A stretch of 25,096 bases of DNA from positions 1 to 25,096 of the IMG/VR virus record IMGVR_UViG_3300040770_000053. One strand, given 5' to 3'. The stretch is from a virus. The notes beneath the pieces are model-generated. The model was not told the origin of the DNA. It was given only the letters and a program-made list of their open reading frames with translations, and made no database searches. Both the position numbers and the translations under genes were made by a program. Positions within the stretch are counted from its first letter, which is position 1, and each line of letters begins with the position of its first letter. This document shows, one piece after another, positions 19,469 to 25,096 of this stretch.

Positions 19469-20574
19469 TGGCGAATAAAGTTCAGCATTTCCAGTTTTCA
19501 GAGTATGAAACAGGAATTAAAAAACCCGCAATAGGAACTGATTACACTTTGAACGGTAATAATAACTTGAATTTCAAAAAATATAAAGATTCCGCAGACG
19601 ATTCACCAACCAACGCATTTATAATTAAAACTATTGTTAATTATATCGTAGGCGAGGGACTTGTGGATAAAAGTGGCTCAATCAATCCACATGATTATTT
19701 ATCAAAAGCAGATTTACGATTAATTTGTTTGGATTTTAAAACTACTGGTTCGGCTTACGATCAAGTAATTAACTACCAAAAGAAACCAATTAAAATTAAA
19801 CACGTTCCAGTTATTCGTGTTGGTTTGAATATCGATAAAGACCCAAAATCTAACGATTACATGGAGGTAAACGGTTATTGGTATTGTTGGGATTTTACAG
19901 AAAAATATCAATACCCACCGCAATTTTTCCCTAGATTCGACAAAAAAGAGAATGATGCAAAGATTGAAATTCAACACATAAGACAATTGTCTAGTGAGCC
20001 TTTTTATCCTTTTCCAGATTGGTACAGTGGACTGAAAAGCGCAAAGATTGAGAGTGCTTTAATTGATGATGCGGTTAATCATGTTACTCGAGGTTTTCAA
20101 GGAAAAACAATCATCAATGTGAACAATGGTTCAATGATGGATGAAACCGAGAAAGAAGCGATTGCTGCCAAAATCAAGAAAGATTGGACAGGGACAGAAA
20201 ATGCAGATGGCGTAACAGTTTCAATCAATGAAAGTGCTGATGAATCTATTATAGTTGATACAATCGAGCCTAGAGGGCGTAACGATCAGTTTGTAACTTA
20301 TGATGAAACTAGCGAAATTAAATTAATGGCTGCACATAGTGCAATGAATATTTTATTCCAGCGTCCGGGATCTTCTGGATTCTCAAACAATGCAGATGAA
20401 ATTGCAACGGCTACTGATTCATTATATTTAGGGGTTATTAATCCAATGCGTGAAATATTACTGGACTATTTTGATGAAATTTTCAAAAAGATAAATCCAA
20501 AAGCCGAAATAGATTTTATTAACTTTGGGCAAGAAAAAGCGATAGTTTCAGACCCTACAGAAACAAAAGTATAA
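19468..20574 (+). CDS. Portal protein
   Basis: A 368-residue protein that would form the dodecameric ring through which DNA is packaged. Visible portal-like features: an N-terminal clip/wing entry with SPTNAFIIKTIVNYIVGEGL; FPDWYSGLKSAKIESALIDD, similar to the long helix preceding the stem in SPP1/HK97-type portals; KTIINVNNGSMMDETEKEAI followed by a lysine-rich helix; and RGRNDQFVTYDETSEIKLMA leading to the crown helices (ADEIATATDSLYLGVINPMR). It is short for a portal (many have 400-500 residues) but complete. It is coupled to the upstream gene by TAATG and followed by a head-completion adaptor in the same way. Confidence 0.75.
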   Translation: MANKVQHFQFSEYETGIKKPAIGTDYTLNGNNNLNFKKYKDSADDSPTNAFIIKTIVNYIVGEGLVDKSGSINPHDYLSKADLRLICLDFKTTGSAYDQVINYQKKPIKIKHVPVIRVGLNIDKDPKSNDYMEVNGYWYCWDFTEKYQYPPQFFPRFDKKENDAKIEIQHIRQLSSEPFYPFPDWYSGLKSAKIESALIDDAVNHVTRGFQGKTIINVNNGSMMDETEKEAIAAKIKKDWTGTENADGVTVSINESADESIIVDTIEPRGRNDQFVTYDETSEIKLMAAHSAMNILFQRPGSSGFSNNADEIATATDSLYLGVINPMREILLDYFDEIFKKINPKAEIDFINFGQEKAIVSDPTETKV

Positions 20575-21053
20575 TGACAAAATTACTCATCACAATTGAC
20601 GACGTTTCCAGACTATCAAGTTTTGATGGCAACATCGACAACGACTCAATAAATCCTTTCATTTTTATGGCTCAAAACTCAGAAATAAAACGAGTTTTGG
20701 GCGATAACTTGTACGATAAAATTGTTTTGGACTACGAAAACGATGCTTTAAGCGGTAATTATCTATTAATTTACAACAATTACATTTCGACTATTTTGGC
20801 TTATTACACGTGTTCTTTTTATCTTCAATTAGCTATTCCGAAAGTTTCACAAAATGGAGTTTATTTAGTCACACCCGAAAAAACGGAACAAATTTTTAAT
20901 GAGAAAACCGATGCAATGGCTCAGAAATATGAAAAACTAGCCGTTGGATTAGAGTTGAAATTTATTGATTATTTGGATGTTCTTAATTTACCAGAGAGAC
21001 CCGCACCAAGTTCAATCAGAGCAAAATCGAATTTCAACTGGATAAAAGTATAG
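20574..21053 (+). CDS. Head completion/adaptor protein (DUF6712-like)
   Basis: A 159-residue, mostly helical protein (ITIDDVSRLSSFDGNIDNDS, FIFMAQNSEIKRVLGDNLYD, YLLIYNNYISTILAYYTCSF) with the pattern of the DUF6712 family, which in Bacteroidetes phages sits after the portal and resembles gp6-type connectors. It would bind under the portal and close the head. Its C-terminus (RAKSNFNWIKV) is extended and basic. ATG overlaps the portal stop. The family label is from pattern and context. Confidence 0.65.
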   Translation: MTKLLITIDDVSRLSSFDGNIDNDSINPFIFMAQNSEIKRVLGDNLYDKIVLDYENDALSGNYLLIYNNYISTILAYYTCSFYLQLAIPKVSQNGVYLVTPEKTEQIFNEKTDAMAQKYEKLAVGLELKFIDYLDVLNLPERPAPSSIRAKSNFNWIKV

Positions 21054-21054
21054 T

Positions 21055-21528
21055 ATGGCTAGAGTTAATATAAATATATCTCAGCCTAACGATGGGCAAG
21101 GGGATCCATTAAGAAAAGCCTTTGATGAAGTAAACAAAATGTTTATTGAATTGTATAACGGCGTAGTATTCAAAGAAAATGGCAAAGGATTATCGAGTAA
21201 TGATTTTACAACTTTATTAGCTGAAAAATTAGACGGAATTGAAAGTGAAGCACAAAAAAATGTACAAGCTGATTTAGCTGAAGAAGATACAGAAAGCGAC
21301 GCATTCGTAAGAAACAAAGACAGTTATTTTGGCGGTGGAATTGCGCCACAAGTCGAAATATATGCAGGCGTTAATACTTTTACATTACCAGTTGGTGCAA
21401 GAGTATCAAGTGTATTATTAGTTAGAACACCACTTTGGGCGGGTGATGAATACACGCAAACAGATAACACGCTCACCATCACAAAAACAATGAATACCGG
21501 AAATAGAATACAAATCAATTTTTATTAA
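21055..21528 (+). CDS. Tail fibre-associated protein, 157 aa
   Basis: The protein starts ARVNINISQPNDGQGDPLRK with AFDEVNKMFIELYNG, a helical N-terminal unit that in phages attaches fibre proteins to the tail. It then has a fibre-type hinge (LLAEKLDGIESEAQKNVQAD, DAFVRNK) and a β-rich C-terminal knob (EIYAGVNTFTLPVGARVSSV, LLVRTPLWAGDEYTQTDNTL). The KLDGIExxAQKNVQAD phrase is a recurring feature of phage fibres. It is directly followed by the larger fibre gene, so they probably form one receptor-binding apparatus. Confidence 0.65.
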   Translation: MARVNINISQPNDGQGDPLRKAFDEVNKMFIELYNGVVFKENGKGLSSNDFTTLLAEKLDGIESEAQKNVQADLAEEDTESDAFVRNKDSYFGGGIAPQVEIYAGVNTFTLPVGARVSSVLLVRTPLWAGDEYTQTDNTLTITKTMNTGNRIQINFY

Positions 21529-21529
21529 A

Positions 21530-23737
21530 ATGAAAAACAAATTATTTTTATTATTACTATTAGCGTCAAGTTCGATTTTTGCACAAGTTCCAGCAGATGC
21601 CACTCCAATTGAAAACATTCAATTGACAAACAACGTACAAGACAACACTTCAACAAAAGTTGTAACGCAAACAAATGAAGGTGTTTTAAATTGGCGTAAT
21701 GTGTCGGACATTTCAAGCGTTATTGAGGTTGCTAATTATGCAGGATTGCCAACGACTGGAAAAGTCAGCATTTTATATGTAACTAAAGATACTAATAAGT
21801 TGTACAGATGGAATGGCACTACTTATGTAGATGTTGCACCAAGTACAGTCACGAGTGTAAACGGTAAAGTTGGCGCAGTTGTTTTAAGTACCGCAGATGT
21901 AGCAGATACAACGGACAAAAGATACCAAACAGACGCACAGAAAACCAATAACGATGCTACGAGTTCTATTCAAACGCAATTGAATAGTAAAGCTACTGAC
22001 GCAAATGTATTACATAAGACAGGGGATGAAGAAAAAGTAGGTACACTAAGGATTACAAATAATTCAGCAGTAACAACTACGCCCGCAATGAGGATTTTTT
22101 CGGCTAATTCTTCTGCTTTATCGATAGAAGGACAATCTGCTACTAAAAACACAATAGATATAACACACAATGGTAATTTTGACGCTATTGCAGTTAATGT
22201 TATAGGGTCAGGCTCTACAGGTAAAGTTTTAATAGGTCAGAATCAAGGCTCTACAACTTCATCAATAGACAAACTAGGAACAATCACAGGAACATCAATC
22301 GTAAAATCAGGCGCACCTACAACGAATATAATGTTAGCGGGTGGTGGAGATATTGCTCAGAGTGCGATTTCTACTGTAGACGCAACAACAATTGTAAAAG
22401 GTAAGGTTAAGTTAGCGGGTGATTTAGGTGGGACTGCTGATTTGCCTACAGTGCCAAAATTAAATGCTGAGGGATTGTTACAATATAGGGTTGCAAACAG
22501 AACTATTTGGAATACAGGAAAAGGTAATATCAATAGCAATACGTCATTTGGGAATAATGCCCTTGATTCTAACACCACTGGTTCTAATAACACTTCTTTT
22601 GGTAGTGCTTCTTTGTTTACAAATACATCAGGAGATAGGAACACTTCGGTAGGTTCTAATTCAATGTCAAACAACACCACTGGTTCGGATAACACTTCCT
22701 TTGGTAACACTTCTTTAGCTGCAAATATATCAGGAGGCAACAACTCAGCTTTCGGTCGTGATGCCTTAGCTTATAGTGTTTTAGGAAGTCAAAATACTGC
22801 AATGGGTCGGGATTCATTTTTGAATATATCAGATGGAAGTCATAACTCAGGATACGGGTATCGTTCAGGTTCATTTTTAGCAGATGGAACGACTATAAAT
22901 AGTACGTCCAATCAATCTTTATTTTTAGGAAGTAATACAAAAGCCCTAAACAATAATGGAACAAATGAAATAGTAATAGGTTACAACGCTATAGGCTCGG
23001 GAAGCAATACCGCTACGCTTGGGAACACCTTTATAACAAAAACTGTTTTAAGAGGGCAAACTTTAGCGGATGGATTTACTTCAAATATACCTTTATCAAG
23101 TACAGAATTTGGGTTAAAAGTACAAAACGATGGCACAAACACCTACACTGTTAATAAAACAGGAGATATTGTAGGGAAGTCGGTAACGTTGACGGGTCAA
23201 ACTTCTACAAGTGCTGTTTTGGCAGGCGGTGGAGTACTATCAAACCCGATAAGCGGAACAGGCACAACAAACTACTTGCCTAAAGTAGTAGGTAGTAGGA
23301 TTGTAGGAGACAGTAGGGTATTTGACAATGGAACAAATGTAGGTATAGGAACAAATACACCATCTCAAGTATTAGAAATAAATTCTACAACATCTTCAAG
23401 CGGAATAGTTGTTAAAAACACTAATTTAGGATACGCTAATTTAGATATTGAAACAAATAGAGGTTCGGAAGGAGAAAATATAGGCGGTGTAAGATTCAAG
23501 TCCTCTACAAAAGCTTTTCCATCAGTTCAATTTAACGCAGTTGTAGGCGGGTCTTTAGACATATCAACAGGTACAGGCGCCTCAACAGCTATTAACAGAA
23601 TGACGATAAAACCTAACGGAATTATAAATTTTGCAAATGCCCCTATATACACAAATAACACAACAGCATTAGCAGGCGGGCTAGTTGTAGGAGATGTTTA
23701 CAAAACAGCTGTAGGCGTATTAATGATAACATATTAA
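21530..23737 (+). CDS. Large fibre/adhesin-like protein with Sec signal peptide and 17-residue repeats
   Basis: A 735-residue, Ser/Thr/Asn/Gly-rich β-structured protein. Residues 1-18 form a clear signal peptide (KNK, then LFLLLLLASSSIFA, cleavage before Q19). Residues about 102-150 contain the fibre phrase VTSVNGKVGAVVL…DTTDKRY. From residue 337 to about 438 there are six 17-residue repeats of the form N-T-S-F-G-x3-L-x2-N-T-x-G-x2, like the head repeats of trimeric YadA/Hep-Hag adhesins, with a degenerate seventh. The C-terminus (YTNNTTALAGGLVVGDVYKT) is typical of fibre ends; no S74 chaperone domain is visible. Most likely a trimeric receptor-binding fibre, but the signal peptide allows an exported host-surface protein. 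The start is 1 nt after the upstream stop. Confidence 0.7.
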   Translation: MKNKLFLLLLLASSSIFAQVPADATPIENIQLTNNVQDNTSTKVVTQTNEGVLNWRNVSDISSVIEVANYAGLPTTGKVSILYVTKDTNKLYRWNGTTYVDVAPSTVTSVNGKVGAVVLSTADVADTTDKRYQTDAQKTNNDATSSIQTQLNSKATDANVLHKTGDEEKVGTLRITNNSAVTTTPAMRIFSANSSALSIEGQSATKNTIDITHNGNFDAIAVNVIGSGSTGKVLIGQNQGSTTSSIDKLGTITGTSIVKSGAPTTNIMLAGGGDIAQSAISTVDATTIVKGKVKLAGDLGGTADLPTVPKLNAEGLLQYRVANRTIWNTGKGNINSNTSFGNNALDSNTTGSNNTSFGSASLFTNTSGDRNTSVGSNSMSNNTTGSDNTSFGNTSLAANISGGNNSAFGRDALAYSVLGSQNTAMGRDSFLNISDGSHNSGYGYRSGSFLADGTTINSTSNQSLFLGSNTKALNNNGTNEIVIGYNAIGSGSNTATLGNTFITKTVLRGQTLADGFTSNIPLSSTEFGLKVQNDGTNTYTVNKTGDIVGKSVTLTGQTSTSAVLAGGGVLSNPISGTGTTNYLPKVVGSRIVGDSRVFDNGTNVGIGTNTPSQVLEINSTTSSSGIVVKNTNLGYANLDIETNRGSEGENIGGVRFKSSTKAFPSVQFNAVVGGSLDISTGTGASTAINRMTIKPNGIINFANAPIYTNNTTALAGGLVVGDVYKTAVGVLMITY
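22538..22843 (+). repeat. Six 51-bp (17-codon) repeats within the fibre gene
   Basis: In-frame repeats encode NTSFG…-type units. Nearest copies at DNA level are units two apart: AACACCACTGGTTC recurs at 22571 and about 22673, followed by TAACACTTC-TTTGGTA. This pattern suggests expansion by duplication of a two-unit (102-bp) block. Confidence 0.75.
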
Positions 23738-23758
23738 ACAATTAAATATAAATAACAA

Positions 23759-24022
23759 ATGGAATTAAACAAATCTCAAGTAATTAGTTGGCTTATAACA
23801 ATAGGAGCTACTTTTAGTACCGTGTATGGATTTATTCAAGGTAATATGGGTATATTAACTGATTTCGGAATCGATCAAAAATGGGCGCAGTTAATAATGT
23901 TAATTGGACTTATTGCAACTGCTTTAAGCTCTAGTTTAGCTAAAGATACTAAGCCGAAAGAAAATATAGAAGCACAGAGCATAATTGCGCCACGTCCACC
24001 AAAAAGACCAAGCAATGATTAA
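23759..24022 (+). CDS. Putative holin, two transmembrane segments, 87 aa
   Basis: A short protein with segments VISWLITIGATFSTVYGFIQ (about 8-27) and WAQLIMLIGLIATALSSSLA (about 42-61), separated by a short loop, and a charged/proline-rich cytoplasmic tail (KDTKPKENIEAQSIIAPRPP). Size and topology fit class II holins, which form membrane lesions that release the endolysin. The endolysin is three genes downstream. Its end overlaps the next membrane protein start by 8 nt. The identification rests on topology and position. Confidence 0.65.
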   Translation: MELNKSQVISWLITIGATFSTVYGFIQGNMGILTDFGIDQKWAQLIMLIGLIATALSSSLAKDTKPKENIEAQSIIAPRPPKRPSND

Positions 24023-24368
24023 TAAATGGCTTACTAACCTACCACAAGCAATTGTCTTGTGGTTAGGTTTTTTATTGCTGATTTATCATAGTGATTTTTA
24101 TTATAATAATTACGTATTGATAAATAAAATTGACACATTTGTAGTTGGTTTGTCTATTTTACACTTTTTAATTTTCAGTAAGCATTATAAACCTGAAAAA
24201 ATTGCGTATATTGTTTGTATATTTGTATTGTTATTGCTGGAATTATACTATGACTTTTTAGGAGAAAACTTATATTACAAAATTTACATAACCACAATAT
24301 CAACCACATTATTTTTTACCTATGTCAGTGGAATCAGAAAGACTTACAAGAATAGAAGAACATCTTAA
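24015..24368 (+). CDS. Membrane protein with four transmembrane segments, possible lysis accessory, 117 aa
   Basis: ATG 24015 is chosen (8-nt overlap with the holin-like gene, ATGATTAA); an in-frame TTG at 23985 would overlap by 38 nt. Four hydrophobic stretches: AIVLWLGFLLLIYHSDFYY, IDTFVVGLSILHFLIFS, IAYIVCIFVLLLLELYYDF and YITTISTTLFFTYVSGI, with the basic tail RKTYKNRRTS. No family is recognised. Its place between a holin-like gene and an XhlA-like gene suggests an antiholin or second holin; a superinfection-exclusion membrane protein cannot be excluded. Confidence 0.6.
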   Translation: MINKWLTNLPQAIVLWLGFLLLIYHSDFYYNNYVLINKIDTFVVGLSILHFLIFSKHYKPEKIAYIVCIFVLLLLELYYDFLGENLYYKIYITTISTTLFFTYVSGIRKTYKNRRTS

Positions 24369-24618
24369 ATTTTTAAAAAAAGACGGCACACAACAGCAAG
24401 ATACTTTGAACGACATTAAATCAGCACTAGTTGGGAATCCTTTTAATGACAATAAAGGCTTGACACACGATGTTGCAGAAAACAAAGTAAGATTAAATAA
24501 ATTAGAATTAGAGTACAGTATTACAAAAGATAACATGAATCAGTTGAAATGGTTTTGCAGGGCTATAGCTTCGCTTATATTCGGTTATATAGTTTGGCTA
24601 ATTCAATCAAATAAATAA
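24322..24618 (+). CDS. XhlA-like haemolysin/holin-associated protein, 98 aa
   Basis: Residues 1-75 form a charged amphipathic coiled coil (ERLTRIEEHLKFLKKDGTQQ; HDVAENKVRLNKLELEYSIT), followed by one C-terminal membrane segment (WFCRAIASLIFGYIVWLIQ). This layout matches XhlA-type cell-surface associated lysis proteins of phages, which work with a holin. It overlaps the upstream gene by 47 nt and is followed after 1 nt by the endolysin, so it belongs to the lysis cassette. Confidence 0.7.
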   Translation: MSVESERLTRIEEHLKFLKKDGTQQQDTLNDIKSALVGNPFNDNKGLTHDVAENKVRLNKLELEYSITKDNMNQLKWFCRAIASLIFGYIVWLIQSNK

Positions 24619-24619
24619 T

Positions 24620-25096
24620 ATGGAAAGACTAGACTTAAAATACAAAACATTACTCAGCTGCAATTATATCAACACACCTATGAGAATAGCACATTTCATG
24701 GCTCAAATTCAGCATGAAAGCGGAGATTTTAAATACTTGACTGAATTAGGAGGCAAGAGTTACTTTGAAAAATACGAAGGTAGAAAAGACTTAGGAAACA
24801 CAGTTAAAGGCGATGGTTACAAGTTCAGAGGGCGTGGATATATTCAAGTGACCGGACGCTATAATTATACAAAGTTATCAAAAGATGTAGGTATTGATTT
24901 TTTAAACAATCCAGATTTACTATCACAAGAAGCAAATGCGATGGTTTCAGCTTGTTGGTATTGGAACAAAAAGAAATTAAATAAATACGCTGATTCGGAT
25001 GATGTAAAAAAAATAACAAAAATCATAAACGGTGGTTATAATGGTTTTGAAGAACGAAAAGAAAACTTAAAACAATGGAAAGATATTTTACAATAG
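24620..25096 (+). CDS. Endolysin, glycoside hydrolase family 19 (chitinase-like lysozyme)
   Basis: A complete 158-residue enzyme ending at the last base of the window. GH19 hallmarks: AHFMAQIQHESGDF with the putative general acid E33; YLTELGG (E42 as the likely second acid); the motif GYKFRGRGYIQVTGRYNYTK (66-85), which matches the GH19 substrate-groove signature (FRGRGxIQxTxxxNY); and CWYWNKKKLNKYAD and ITKIINGGYNGFEERKE near the end. It would cleave the glycan strands of peptidoglycan. It has no signal peptide, so it depends on a holin, consistent with the upstream membrane proteins. Confidence 0.9.
   Translation: MERLDLKYKTLLSCNYINTPMRIAHFMAQIQHESGDFKYLTELGGKSYFEKYEGRKDLGNTVKGDGYKFRGRGYIQVTGRYNYTKLSKDVGIDFLNNPDLLSQEANAMVSACWYWNKKKLNKYADSDDVKKITKIINGGYNGFEERKENLKQWKDILQ

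Noticed and set aside
1-25096. Prophage integration signs (integrase, att sites, tRNA)
   Set aside because: None was seen. The MerR-like protein could be an excisionase, but without an integrase or repeats flanking the block this cannot be supported.

Overview
The window is a contiguous block of a tailed double-stranded DNA bacteriophage or prophage whose host is almost certainly a member of the Bacteroidetes, most likely a Flavobacterium-type bacterium. The reasons are a low G+C composition, A-rich translation starts without Shine-Dalgarno sequences, TTG/TAnnTTTG promoters, a Bacteroidetes-style signal peptide (…SSIFA|Q), and phage families (DUF3987, DUF6712-like adaptor, XkdF-like protease) that often occur together in phages of this phylum. 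All genes lie on the + strand and most are packed with 1-14 nt overlaps (TAATG, ATGA). No integrase, repressor, tRNA, transposon or CRISPR array is visible, so lysogeny can be neither shown nor excluded.

Layout. 1-3596: DNA metabolism, with the C-terminal part of a cytosine-5 DNA methyltransferase, a VRR-NUC nuclease, small unknown proteins, a 55-aa helix-turn-helix protein and a DUF3987 ATPase. 3597-4069: a non-coding region with twelve GGTTGC/GCAACC hexamers around an AT-rich palindromic core, a candidate replication origin or operator array, followed by a MerR-like DNA-binding protein. 4418-7472: unknown genes, small terminase, large terminase. 7512-16050: connector and tail genes, two large virion proteins, tape measure, a small membrane protein. 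16051-16452: a 400-nt non-coding stretch holding three tandem promoter-hairpin-terminator units. 16453-21053: head genes (XkdF-like protease, small protein, major capsid protein, possible tail-tube or head protein, portal, adaptor). 21055-23737: fibre genes, the larger with a Sec signal peptide. 23759-25096: lysis cassette (two holin-like membrane proteins, an XhlA-like protein, a GH19 endolysin).

How it works together. DUF3987 and the HTH proteins, with the iteron-like region, would replicate the genome. TerS/TerL package it through the portal into a capsid matured by the XkdF-like protease. A 654-residue tape measure and the absence of a visible sheath gene suggest a siphovirus of moderate tail length. 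Fibres recognise the host, and the last four genes lyse it. Intrinsic-terminator-like hairpins sit directly before, or inside the leaders of, several late blocks (large terminase, large tail proteins, protease/capsid operon), and three are fused to a following promoter with identical 21-nt spacing. The most unusual feature is the tandem small-RNA-like array at 16073-16446, then the inverted GGTTGC array at 3632-3995, the pseudoknot-like leader at 15664-15717 and the signal-peptide-bearing fibre.
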